Shown one piece after another: positions 1 through 8,308 of a stretch of DNA of 37,569 nt. Position 1 is the stretch's first letter. Each line of letters starts with the position of its first letter. This stretch comes from Bacteroidota bacterium (lineage in GTDB: Bacteria; Bacteroidota; Bacteroidia; AKYH767-A; OLB10), in contig JADJMG010000021.1 of the NCBI GenBank assembly GCA_016709725.1, positions 1-37,569 on the forward strand, given 5' to 3'. Both the position numbers and the translations under genes were made by a program. Under the pieces are notes generated by a model. The model worked only from the letters and a program-made list of their open reading frames with translations. It searched no databases and was not told the DNA's origin.

Positions 1-682
1 AATAAAACAAGTCTTCAACTTGAATTTGATGATGGGATAAATTTTTGATACTAATATAATTTCTCTAAAAGTACTCTATTTAGAAAATTCCATATCCCTA
101 ATAATGCATTTAGCATACCGGTTGAAATAATAGAGGATCCATATAAATTATTACTTGAATTATTTGGAAGTCAAACAAAATGATTCAATAAAAACAAAAT
201 TGATTAAAGGTTTTAATTACATCATACTGCCACTGTATGGGTATAAAAACAATGGTGAAAAATTCGTATTTGAAAAAAAGTGGTTTAAATCAATGGAACG
301 CAGGAGGAAGAAAAAGAGATTTTGGTGAGGTTTATATTCCAATTCCAGTAATTATTCATCATTTTATATGGGGGAATTTTTTTCCGCCAAAAGAAAGTCA
401 ATTTAATTTAAATGTACCGACAGGTGAGTCATTTAGTGCTAAGGTATGTCAGTAAGGTTCTAAAGCTCTAATGACAAATCCTAATGATTCTTTAGAGCAA
501 TGGTTATTAAGAGGTGCTAAAACTGAAAGAAGGAGGGAAGTTAGCAACAATTGAGCGATTGAATGAACTGAATTTTGACAGTGTAATAATTAAAAAAGAT
601 AAATAAAAATGAATTTGAAATAGATATGGCTAAATTTGGCAGTTTTGAAAATTCATACAAGAATAAAATGATTTTCTTATAG
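1..682 (+). pseudogene. Degraded C-terminal part of a PLD/NgoFVII-type restriction endonuclease
   Basis: The best open stretch (237-455) reads KSGLNQWNAGGRKRDFGEVY, IPIP and ends FSAKVCQ; past its stop other frames give SKALMTNPNDSLEQWLLRG, then LNFDSVIIKK and finally IDMAKFGSF before a TAG at 680-682. This order is what I recall for the C-terminal DNA-binding half of NgoFVII-like phospholipase-D-fold restriction endonucleases. Just upstream another frame gives ILPLYGYKNNGEKFVFEK, which continues the same protein. At least four frame changes are needed, so the gene is either a true remnant or badly sequenced. The N-terminal nuclease domain with its catalytic HxK would lie left of the window. 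Codon use is very AT-rich compared with the genes after about 1050. No methyltransferase is visible. Family assignment is from remembered sequence resemblance. Confidence 0.6.
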
Positions 683-1045
683 ATCATTAAGTTTATCAAA
701 GCCAATAAACTTCATCGTTTTAGCTTCAGAAGAATTCTTATTTAATATAAAGATTGATTTATCTTCAAATTTATAGTTATTCAAAACACCACAAATAATT
801 CCATTTCTAAAATCCGCTTTCAACGCACAAAATAAGAGTGGTTCTTTTGTTTTAGATTGAATTAATGGTAAGCTCCCATATAGAAAAGATACAATTCTAT
901 ATTTTACATTATTAATAACTATCGATGAAAGGTCAATGTTTTTATCGTTAATTATTAAATCCCAGTCAATTAAGCTTAGTGGCGGTTTCCTTTTTCTAAT
1001 ATTTGTAAAGCCCTTTTTTCTTTTTTTTTTTTTTGTTGTTTTCAA
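677..1045 (-). CDS. Unknown protein, probably incomplete at its N-terminus
   Basis: An open frame of up to 122 codons, convergent with the nuclease remnant and overlapping its end by a few bases. Its only start candidate is a TTG beside an A-rich tract, so the first 17 or so residues (mostly Lys and Arg) are simply the homopolymer translated. The believable protein begins near IRKRKPPLSLIDWDL and ends FIGFDKLNDL. It has no signal peptide, membrane segment or motif that I recognise; hydrophobic and charged residues alternate as in a soluble alpha/beta protein. Composition matches the AT-rich nuclease remnant next to it, so the two may belong to one imported defence-type segment. The real start may have been lost at the T tract at 1014-1034. 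Function unknown. Confidence 0.4.
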   Translation of the reverse strand: MKTTKKKKRKKGFTNIRKRKPPLSLIDWDLIINDKNIDLSSIVINNVKYRIVSFLYGSLPLIQSKTKEPLLFCALKADFRNGIICGVLNNYKFEDKSIFILNKNSSEAKTMKFIGFDKLNDL

Positions 1046-2267
1046 TAAAACTCACCCGATGCAACAACCCCGCCTTAGGCACCGCATTCGCATCAAACAA
1101 TATTTCTTTCGCATTTACCTTTTTAACATAGGTAGAGTAAGGAGGTAATTCGATTGCTTGAGTGTACACTACAAAGGCGATAATACCCACCGAAACCCAA
1201 GTAGAAATTTGAACGACAAAAGAAGGAATTTTATCTGAGTAATGAAACAACCACCATGCACCAATCAAAACACTCACAAAACTAATAAAGCTCCAAGCCC
1301 TCGGTGGACCGTAGTCCCCCATCACATAGGTGATGAAGTAGGTGTGCAGCACCACCACAAATAGCCAAGCCATGAGTGCATACAAAGTTCCTTTTCCTAA
1401 CGATAATTTAGTTGTATTGCTGTTGCTTGAAAAAACAGGGTAGAGTAAGGTCAACACTAAAAAGATGCGCAGCGGAGCATGAATGAAGGCAATTTTAGCA
1501 CTGAAGTAGCCGCTGTGGATGAGCCAATCCATCATACTCAGATCAGGCAATGCGGCTTCGCGCTTGCTGTGTCCATCGCCCGCCAAGGCAATGCCAAAAC
1601 TAACGCTTATGCCTATGAGAAAATTGATGATGTGGTTTCGGTACTCCTGCGTTCGAGCCGATTTATAGTAAAGTACACCGATTAGAATCACAAACAAACA
1701 AACCACCGCCGGCTCGGCAGCGCCACCCACATACAGCCCGAGGAAGGTGATGAGACTGTCTTGAATGAACTTATTTTGCAGTGGTTTAATGGAAATGCTA
1801 ACGGCACCTAATAAAGCAATGAGGTTCCAGCCGTACATAGTGGAAGTGTTCACCCAAAACCAAGTATCGCCAATGTGAAAACTGGAAATGATAATGGCCG
1901 CCGTAAATAATCCCGATTTCAAGATGCGATCGCTAGTGGAAGTAAAAGCATTCAAGCCTTTGTTTGCTTGCAACGAGCGAAGAAACAAATCCGATACAAA
2001 GAGTAAACTCCCCAAGGTAAATAGATGATAGAGTAGGGGCGAGCTATCTTCGGTCCAAAAGCTCATCCAAGTATGCAGGAAGAAGAAAGACATCCAACGT
2101 GTATTCCAACTGTCGTAGTGATCAATAGTAGCGCCTACAATGCCGTGAGCGTGCACACCGCGAAGCATCACCAGGTCGTCGTCCATCAATACATTGTAAT
2201 AAGCCAATAACCCAAACCCCAACAAGAAAAGCAGGAGAAGTAAATACTGAGGAATCCGCATTAACAT
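996..2267 (-). CDS. Polytopic membrane protein, DUF6056-like
   Basis: A 423-codon gene with about ten hydrophobic segments, beginning with a membrane helix directly after MLMRIPQ. After helix 1 comes an acidic MDDDLVMLRG followed by YDSWNTRWMSFFF. A DD motif in the first external loop followed by an N/G-x-RW motif resembles DUF6056 and related GT-C-fold membrane proteins, where the acidic pair sits in the catalytic loop; this is a tentative family call. The last genuine residues appear to be near LLHRVSFIENN. After that the frame runs through the A tract complementary to 1014-1034 and gives seven lysines and GLYKY, so the true C-terminus is uncertain. It lies downstream of the rplT terminator in the same orientation and is probably transcribed separately. 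Confidence 0.6.
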   Translation of the reverse strand: MLMRIPQYLLLLLFLLGFGLLAYYNVLMDDDLVMLRGVHAHGIVGATIDHYDSWNTRWMSFFFLHTWMSFWTEDSSPLLYHLFTLGSLLFVSDLFLRSLQANKGLNAFTSTSDRILKSGLFTAAIIISSFHIGDTWFWVNTSTMYGWNLIALLGAVSISIKPLQNKFIQDSLITFLGLYVGGAAEPAVVCLFVILIGVLYYKSARTQEYRNHIINFLIGISVSFGIALAGDGHSKREAALPDLSMMDWLIHSGYFSAKIAFIHAPLRIFLVLTLLYPVFSSNSNTTKLSLGKGTLYALMAWLFVVVLHTYFITYVMGDYGPPRAWSFISFVSVLIGAWWLFHYSDKIPSFVVQISTWVSVGIIAFVVYTQAIELPPYSTYVKKVNAKEILFDANAVPKAGLLHRVSFIENNKKKKKKKGLYKY

Positions 2268-2396
2268 AAAATCAAAAATAGTGAAATTGGTCTACAATTA
2301 ATGCTGAGTAGTTGCATCTATACTTTTTTGGAACGCTGATTTTTTATGATGATTATGATTTTTTATGATAGCTGTGTCGCTATTAGCGATTTCGCG

Positions 2397-2453
2397 TATT
2401 CGTAAGATTAGTAATTCGTACATTCGTATTGATTCGTAATTCGTAACCCGAAC
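2397..2453. repeat. Imperfect ATTCGTA short repeats
   Basis: In the spacer between the membrane-protein gene and the rplT terminator, variants of ATTCGTA or AATTCGTA recur about six times, separated by one to eight bases. The stretch is non-coding and has no hairpin or clear promoter. It resembles slippage-derived sequence; compare the perfect heptamer array at 17921-18060. Confidence 0.45.
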
Positions 2454-2465
2454 GAGCGACTAAAT

Positions 2466-2494
2466 AAAAAAGGAACCTAAAGGTTCCTTTTTTT
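2466..2494 (-). terminator. Rho-independent terminator after rplT (bidirectional shape)
   Basis: A-run, GGAACC, loop TAAA, GGTTCC, T-run. Read on the minus strand this hairpin lies about 20 bases after the rplT stop and ends in a run of T, so it should end the thrS-infC-rpmI-rplT transcript. The arms are flanked by A and T runs on both sides, so it could also work in the plus direction. Confidence 0.8.
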
Positions 2495-2516
2495 ATAATC
2501 CGACAAGGCATTAAAA

Positions 2517-2861
2517 TTATTTTACTGAGTTCAATATCGCTTCGAAAGCTGCAGGATTATTCATCGCTAAATCGGCAAGTACCTTGCGGTTTAAGTCGAC
2601 ATTGCTGGCGTGAATTTTACCCATAAATTGAGAGTAACTCATTCCATGAATACGCGCTGCTGCGTTGATACGTTGGATCCATAGTCCGCGGAAGTTGCGC
2701 TTCTTGGTCTTACGATCACGGTAAGCATATTGGAGACCTTTTTCGACAGTGTTTTTGGCAACTGTCCATACGTTTTTGCGGGAACCGAAATTACCCTTGG
2801 CGAGCTTAAGAACTTTCTTTCTTCTTGCTCTAGCCGCTACGTGATTGACTGAACGTGGCAT
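2517..2861 (-). CDS. rplT: 50S ribosomal protein L20
   Basis: L20 binds 23S rRNA early in large-subunit assembly. The 114-residue product starts MPRSVNHVAARARRKKVLKL and carries the conserved GNFGSRKNVWTVAK, YRDRKTKKRNFRGLW and INAAAR blocks; length is normal for the family. The basic N-terminal arm threads into rRNA. It is the last gene of the operon, 95 bases after rpmI, and is followed by a clear terminator at 2466-2494. In many bacteria L20 represses its own operon by binding an mRNA leader that mimics its rRNA site; the 95-base rpmI-rplT spacer could hold such a structure, but I did not identify one. Confidence 0.98.
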   Translation of the reverse strand: MPRSVNHVAARARRKKVLKLAKGNFGSRKNVWTVAKNTVEKGLQYAYRDRKTKKRNFRGLWIQRINAAARIHGMSYSQFMGKIHASNVDLNRKVLADLAMNNPAAFEAILNSVK

Positions 2862-2956
2862 GTTGTTTTCGTTTTTTTGGCGTTAGCGTCCTGTTTTAGG
2901 AGGATCTTGAAGCTAAGTACCGGGTTAGAATTAGTTTTAGAAGTTAGTTTGATCGC

Positions 2957-3154
2957 TTATGCGATTCCTAACATTCTCTTTACTCTGTACGTGTCGGTTT
3001 CATGGACAGTACCAGTAGCGGTTAATGCGCGTTTTGCTTTCGTCGTCTTCTTGGTTAAGATGTGACTTTTGAAAGCATGCTTACGCTTAATTTTTCCTGT
3101 GCCTGTAAGCTTGAAACGCTTTTTTGCACTGGAGTTGGTTTTCATTTTCGGCAT
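2957..3154 (-). CDS. rpmI: 50S ribosomal protein L35
   Basis: A 65-residue very basic protein starting MPKMKTNSSAKKRFKLTGTG, the hallmark N-terminus of L35, and ending VKRMLGIA. Length and motif match the family. It starts only 10 bases after the infC stop and is followed 95 bases later by rplT, the standard infC-rpmI-rplT order, so co-transcription and translational coupling with infC are likely. Confidence 0.98.
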   Translation of the reverse strand: MPKMKTNSSAKKRFKLTGTGKIKRKHAFKSHILTKKTTKAKRALTATGTVHETDTYRVKRMLGIA

Positions 3155-3164
3155 GACAATTATT

Positions 3165-3881
3165 TTATGCTTCGTTATTATTTTCCGACTCGTCAGCTAT
3201 TTGCTCTGGGAAAGGAATATCAGCGCTCTTTTTAGGAGCTGCTTCAACTTGTCCTTTCTTCGCATTTGGCCGATCCGCTGCCTTCTCATCAGCAGGTCTC
3301 GTCGGTTTACTTGATTTTTTATTCGGCAATGGAGCCAGGTGTAAGAACATCCTGTTTCCTTCTAACTTGGGTAACATCTCCACCTTACCCACATCTTCCA
3401 ACGCTTGAGCAAATTTTAGGAGGATGATCTCTCCACGTGCTTTGTATGCAATCGCTCTTCCTCTAAAATGTACATAGGCTTTCACCTTTGCACCTTCTTC
3501 TAGGAATTTCTGAGCATGCTTTACCTTGAAGTTGAAATCATGCTCGTCTGTATTGGGACCGAAACGAATCTCTTTCAAGATTTGCTTACTAGCCTTGGCC
3601 TTAGTTTCCTTTTCCTTTTTCTTGCGCTCGTACAGAAACTTTTGATAGTCTACAATTTTACAAACGGGTGGATCCGCTTGTGCTGCAATTTCTACCAAAT
3701 CAAGACCTGCATCAGCAGCCATCTTGAGTGCTTCGTCAATAGACAAAACTTGGGGCTCACCCGTGTCACCTACTAGGCGCACATGCGTAGCTTTAATTTT
3801 GTCGTTGATGCGGTGTTCCGCTTCTCTTTTAATAGGTCCCCGACCTCTACCGAATCCGGGTTTGTAAGGAAAAGTTGCTAT
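3165..3881 (-). CDS. infC: Translation initiation factor IF-3, with an apparent ATA start
   Basis: IF-3 binds the 30S subunit, blocks premature 50S joining and discriminates against non-standard start codons. The N-domain reads HRINDKI, then VRLVGDTGEPQVLSIDEAL; the C-domain carries KEIRFGPNTDEHDFNFK and ends near NRMFLHLAPL. The first ATG/GTG/TTG-type codon in frame is the GTG at 3782, which would cut off part of the N-domain. Upstream the frame continues as ATFPYKPGFGRGRGPIKRE to an ATA at 3881-3879, preceded by AAGGAGG (3886-3892) with a four-base spacer. I therefore place the start there, giving 238 residues. Rare AUU-type starts are well known for infC and underlie autoregulation. A Lys/Ala/Glu-rich tail of about 50 residues after the C-domain makes it longer than the 180-residue E. 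coli protein. Confidence 0.93.
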   Translation of the reverse strand: MATFPYKPGFGRGRGPIKREAEHRINDKIKATHVRLVGDTGEPQVLSIDEALKMAADAGLDLVEIAAQADPPVCKIVDYQKFLYERKKKEKETKAKASKQILKEIRFGPNTDEHDFNFKVKHAQKFLEEGAKVKAYVHFRGRAIAYKARGEIILLKFAQALEDVGKVEMLPKLEGNRMFLHLAPLPNKKSSKPTRPADEKAADRPNAKKGQVEAAPKKSADIPFPEQIADESENNNEA

Positions 3882-3885
3882 GTGG

Positions 3886-3892
3886 CCTCCTT
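3886..3892 (-). promoter_or_regulatory. Strong Shine-Dalgarno that fixes the infC ATA start
   Basis: On the minus strand AAGGAGG is followed by CCAC and ATA. Most genes in this window have no recognisable Shine-Dalgarno, so a full-length one here stands out. It fits a start codon that pairs weakly with initiator tRNA and needs a strong ribosome-binding site. Confidence 0.75.
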
Positions 3893-3915
3893 TTATTTGT
3901 TAGTTTAATTTATAT

Positions 3916-5853
3916 CTAAACACTCAAGAGTGCTTTTATTTCTGCTTGCATTTTGTCGACAAATTCCTGCACTAGTAAGGATCCTTGATCCCCTTTTCCA
4001 TGCTGGCGTACCGATACTGAATTTTCCTGCTCTTCCTTCTCGCCGATAATCAGCATGTAAGGAATCTTTTTCATCTCGGCATCGCGAATCTTCTTGCCAA
4101 TTTTTTCGTCACGGTCGTCAACGAGCCCGCGAAGATCGGAATTTATCAGGACTTGTAAAACTTTTTTTGCGTATCCGTTGAATTTATCGGAAATAGGCAA
4201 AATAGCGATCTGCTCAGGAGCTAACCAAAGGGGGAAATTACCGGCATAATGCTCAATCAGGAAGCCAATAAAGCGCTCATGGGTTCCCAGCGGCGCACGA
4301 TGTATGCAGATGGGCGTCTCCATTTCGTTTTTGGCATTACGGAAAGTTAAGCCAAATCGAGCCGGTACCGCGAAGTCTACTTGATTGGTTGCCAGTGTGA
4401 ACTCACGTCCAATGGCACTCCAAACTTGTACATCGATCTTCGGTCCATAGAAGGCGCCTTCATCAGCCACTTCAACATATGGGATTTTCGACTCAATCAA
4501 CACATTCCTCACCATGTCTTCCGTCTCCAACCATAAAGCCGCGTTGTCCACGTACTTCTGCCCCAATTTGCTCGGCTCATGAGTAGAGAAACGCATTACG
4601 TATTTTTCAATTCCGAAAATTCGGAAGTACTTGAGGTACATATCATTAACTGCGTTGAACTCATCCGCAAATTGCTCTTTAGTGCAATAAATATGCGCAT
4701 CGTTCATCTGCAGTTGGCGTACTCGCATCAACCCAAACAACTCCCCGCTTTGCTCGTAACGATAACAAGTACCGTATTCCGCTAAGCGAAGCGGCAAATC
4801 ACGATAGCTCAAATTCATCTCCTTAAAAATTTTATGGTGATGCGGGCAATTCATCGCTTTCAAATAATATTTCTCCCCTTCAAACTCCATGGGCGGGTAC
4901 ATGCTATCAGCGTAATAGGGCAGATGTCCGCTCGTGAGGTACATACTTTCCTTCGCCAAATGCGGAGTACGAACGCGTTTGTATCCCGCTACGGCCTCGG
5001 TCTTTTTCGCCAATCGCTCCAATTCTTCAATCAACACACCACCATTGGGCAACCACAAAGGCAAGCCCGGACCCACATCATCATCGAAAGTGAAAATTTC
5101 CATTTCCTTTCCAATTTTGCGGTGATCACGCTTTTTAGCTTCTTCCACCATGGTGAGGTAAGCCTCCAACTCCGATTTTTTAGGGAACGTTATTCCGTAA
5201 ATTCGGGTGAGCATGGGATTATTCGAATCGTTTTTCCAATAAGCTCCGGCAACATTGGTCAACTTAATGGCCTTGATGTGACTGGTATTGGGAATATGGG
5301 GTCCTCGACATAAATCCGTAAAATTTCCTTGGGTATAAAAAGTGATTTTACCGTCTTCGAGGTTGCTTAATAAATCGAGTTTATAAGGGTCGTTACGCTC
5401 TGTGAAATATTGAATCGCATCGGCCTTGCTCATCTCCTTGCGCACATAAGGGTTGCCTTGCTTAGCCAGCTCAGCCATCTTATCTTCAATTTTCTTCAGG
5501 TCATCCGCAGAAAAAGCAATTCCACCGAAATCCACATCGTAGTAAAAACCATTTTCTACGGGCGGACCTACCCAAAACTTCACGGTTGGATAATAAAATT
5601 CCAAGGCTTCAGCCATCAAATGCGCCGACGAATGCCACATCGTATTTTTTCCATCTGCATCGTTCCACGTCAACAAGGTCACTTGCGCATCTTGTTCAAG
5701 GGGTCGGTTCAGGTCTTGGATCTCTCCATCCACCTTCGCCGCCAATACATTTCTCGCCAATCCTTCAGAGATGGATTTGGCCACATCCATCGGCGAACTT
5801 CCTTTTGGAAATTCACGAACAGATTGATCGGGTAGCGTAATTTTGATATTCAT
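3916..5853 (-). CDS. thrS: Threonyl-tRNA synthetase
   Basis: Charges tRNA-Thr with threonine. From MNIKITLPDQS the protein has 645 residues, the usual bacterial size. Domains in order: TGS (about 1-60); the editing domain with WHSSAHLMAEAL and PVENGFYYD; the class II core with the zinc ligand region AMNCPHHHKIF, motif 2 around YRYEQSGELFGLMRVRQ, QMNDAHIYC, and motif 3 IHRAPLGTHERFIGFLIEH; and a C-terminal anticodon-binding domain. An in-frame ATG at 5895 would add 14 residues, but the TGS domain begins at 5853, and a TACCTTTG promoter element at 5872-5879 would fall inside the longer version. First gene of the operon; infC starts 34 bases after its stop. Confidence 0.97.
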   Translation of the reverse strand: MNIKITLPDQSVREFPKGSSPMDVAKSISEGLARNVLAAKVDGEIQDLNRPLEQDAQVTLLTWNDADGKNTMWHSSAHLMAEALEFYYPTVKFWVGPPVENGFYYDVDFGGIAFSADDLKKIEDKMAELAKQGNPYVRKEMSKADAIQYFTERNDPYKLDLLSNLEDGKITFYTQGNFTDLCRGPHIPNTSHIKAIKLTNVAGAYWKNDSNNPMLTRIYGITFPKKSELEAYLTMVEEAKKRDHRKIGKEMEIFTFDDDVGPGLPLWLPNGGVLIEELERLAKKTEAVAGYKRVRTPHLAKESMYLTSGHLPYYADSMYPPMEFEGEKYYLKAMNCPHHHKIFKEMNLSYRDLPLRLAEYGTCYRYEQSGELFGLMRVRQLQMNDAHIYCTKEQFADEFNAVNDMYLKYFRIFGIEKYVMRFSTHEPSKLGQKYVDNAALWLETEDMVRNVLIESKIPYVEVADEGAFYGPKIDVQVWSAIGREFTLATNQVDFAVPARFGLTFRNAKNEMETPICIHRAPLGTHERFIGFLIEHYAGNFPLWLAPEQIAILPISDKFNGYAKKVLQVLINSDLRGLVDDRDEKIGKKIRDAEMKKIPYMLIIGEKEEQENSVSVRQHGKGDQGSLLVQEFVDKMQAEIKALLSV

Positions 5854-5871
5854 CGTATTTTTAGAAGGGTG

Positions 5872-5879
5872 CAAAGGTA
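5872..5879 (-). promoter_or_regulatory. Bacteroidota -7 element upstream of thrS
   Basis: The minus strand reads TACCTTTG, a full match to the Bacteroidota -7 consensus TAnnTTTG, 18 bases before the thrS ATG. The nearest TTG upstream is only 13 bases away, shorter than the usual 17-23, so the -33 part is not convincing. It is probably the promoter of the thrS-infC-rpmI-rplT operon. Confidence 0.5.
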
Positions 5880-5962
5880 ATCCCATTTTGCGCAATATGA
5901 AACCCCCTGCGGTAGATTTACAAAAATTTTCTTTTATTGTTAATTACTATCTCTGCTTTAAA

Positions 5963-6700
5963 AAGAAAAAGATCCCATAGGGATCTAACCTTATTAGGAA
6001 GATTTGGCTGAGAAGATCCCGACCCCAGCGGGGTCGCACATCATTGTCATTTTAATTCGATGATTTGGATAGTTTAATTATTTCCCAGCTACGGAAAGAA
6101 AAAAATCACATCCATATCTGAGAAGAAAAAGATCCCAGAGGGATCTAACCTTATTAGGAAGATTTGGCTGAGAAGATCCCGACCCCAACGGGGTCGCACA
6201 TCATTGTCATTTTAATTCGATGATTTGGATAGTTTAATTATTTCCCAGCTACGGAAAGAAAAAATCACATCCATATCTGAGAAGAAAAAGATCCCAGAGG
6301 ATCTAACCTTATTAGGAAGATTTGGCTGAGAAGATCCCGACCCCAACGGGGTCGCACATCATTGTCATTTTAATTCGATGATTTGGATTCGGCCGGGGGG
6401 GGGGGGGATAGTTTAATTATTTCCCCAGCTACGGAAAGAAAAAATCACATCCATATCTGAGAAGAAAAGATCCCATAGGGATCTAACCTTATTAGGAAGA
6501 TTTGGCTGAGAAGATCCCGACCCCAACGGGGTCGCACATCATTGTGATTTTAATACGATGATTGGGATAGTTTAATTATTTCCCAGCTACGGAAAGAAAA
6601 AAATCACATCCATATCTGAGAAGAAAAAGATCCCATAGGGATCTAACCTTATTAGGAAGATTTGGCTGAGAAGATCCCGACCCCAGCGGGGTCGCACATC
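5963..6700. repeat. Five tandem copies of a ~160 bp unit with two hairpins each
   Basis: Copies begin at 5963, 6123, 6282, 6462 and 6621; the last stops near 6700. Each opens AAGAAAAAGATCCC, then carries a short palindrome GATCCCATAGGGATC (5971-5985 in copy 1), the segment TTATTAGGAAGATTTGGCTG, a GC-rich hairpin GACCCCAGCGGGGTC (6021-6035), an AT-rich stretch, and CCCAGCTACGGAAAG. Most differences between copies are in hairpin loops (ATA or AGA; AGC or AAC) while the GACCCC/GGGGTC stem is unchanged; copy 3 has lost one G from the first palindrome. Copy 3 also has an extra insert with 13 G at 6395-6407. No frame is open through the units. This fills the 950-base gap between thrS and the amylase gene. 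Function unknown; REP/BIME-like or a structured RNA are the options. Confidence 0.9.
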
Positions 6701-6808
6701 AAAGTTTATTCGTTTTCGATGATTTGGATTTTTTCAATTATCTCTATGCAATCGAGAAGCTTCCAAGAGGAGAATTTGATTTTAATTGCCATCGATAAAA
6801 TAAAACAT

Positions 6809-8230
6809 CTACATTTTCACATCCACCATCAATGTTCCATACGCAGGCACATGAAAGCTATCTTTTTTGGGAGATGGATTTTCGCTGGAAGAATGAATCG
6901 TCGTATATTCAAAAGAGGCGTCTTCGTGTCTCAAAATCACATCAACACCGGTTAAATTATGCATCACCAAAATTTGTTGTTGTGCATGCTTTCGGGTAAA
7001 GATGAGCACCGAGGGATCATTGCAAATTACGTTTTCAATGTTGCCTTGTGTTAGGGCAAGATGGTTTTTTCGGATAGCCAATAATATTTGGTAATGATTA
7101 AAAATCGACTGTGGATCGGATTTCTGTTGTTGGTAAGATGGGAAGGGTGAAAGGAAGATTATATTTCGACTTTTGCCAATTGCAGTTTTGGTTAGATGGT
7201 TCCCATGTCCACGGAAAAGCTTCCCGCACAAATTCATCAGGCTTCAATCCCAACATGCCCAATTCCTCTCCATAGTACATAAAAATTTCGCCGGGCAAGG
7301 AGCATAAAATACTTGCTGCCAATTTCGATTTTTGAATATTTCCATCCCATCGGCTTGCCACACGAACTTGATCATGATTACTGAGGAAGATGGAATCACA
7401 AGCGTTCTTATCCGTTTTGCTAAAATTGTTTTGAACTTCTGCAAGCCAAAAACCCAAGCAATCGTGTTTTTCTTGCAACACGGCTTGAATAATTTTTTCG
7501 GCTAAATCAAAATTAAAAGCGCTGCTCAATCCTTTTTTTAAATAAGGCTGAATGTATGTAGGCGATTGCGTAATTTCTCCAACCATAAAAATTTTATCGC
7601 CCAATGCTTTTCTCAATTCTTGCCACCATATCACATTGTCTTTCTCTCTACCGGGCGGGAAAATATGCATCGCCGCATCCAACCGTAACGCATCTACCCC
7701 TTGTTGATCCAGAATTTTGAAATGTCAATCATCGCTTGTCGCACTGCTGCATGATCAAAATTCCAATCGGGCATTCCTTTCCAAAAAAGTCCGTAATAGC
7801 ATTCATCCGTTGCCCCTTTTTCGGGTACATGCCAATCGGGTAAATTCAATTTTTTTACCTCTTGCGCATCTTTCCAATTAAAGTAAGTTCGATACTTATT
7901 TTTCTTTCCCTTCAACGCTTGTATAAACCATGGGTGTTGTTCGCTGCAATGATTAAAAACCATGTCCAACATTATTTTAATGTTACGTCGATGTGCCTCC
8001 CGAATCAACAACCTAAAATCGGCCATCGTTCCGTCTTCTGGATCGATCCCGTAATAATCGATCACATCATATTTATGATACGAGGGTGCTGGATGAATGG
8101 GCGATAACCATATGCCTTCAACGCCTAATTCTTCGAGATAATCAAGGTTCTGAATGATCCCTTTTAAATCACCAATACCGTCGTTGTTGGTGTCGGCGAA
8201 GCTTCTAACGAAGATGGAGTACCAGATCAT
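6809..8230 (-). CDS. Alpha-amylase family (GH13) glycoside hydrolase, two frameshifts
   Basis: Hydrolyses alpha-glucosidic bonds of starch- or maltodextrin-like substrates. Starting at the ATG at 8230, the barrel begins MIWYSIFVRSFADTNNDGIG. The GH13 regions follow in order: region I DMVFNH, region II VDALRLDAAMH (nucleophile Asp), region III MVGEI (acid/base Glu), region IV FLSNHDQ, and the region V-type GIDPEDGT. The C-terminal domain ends AYGTLMVDVKM. No signal peptide is seen, so a cytoplasmic location is likely. The frame breaks near 7694 in a GGGG run, where one added base restores region II, and again between about 7110 and 7240, where a one-base gain or two-base loss fits. An open extension upstream of 8230 is only translated repeat sequence. 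All catalytic motifs are intact apart from the breaks. Confidence 0.85.
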
Positions 8231-8308
8231 GTCGCTGTAAAAATAGTTTATTATTAAGTATTTCCTTCTAGACTCACTTAATAGAATAATTCTTCTTCCT
8301 TTGAACTT

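Noticed and set aside
4834..5313. Long plus-strand frame inside thrS
   Set aside because: It is antisense to conserved synthetase motifs and has no domain of its own.
5963..6700. CRISPR-like array
   Set aside because: The whole ~160 bp unit is repeated, with no short repeat alternating with unique spacers and no cas genes.
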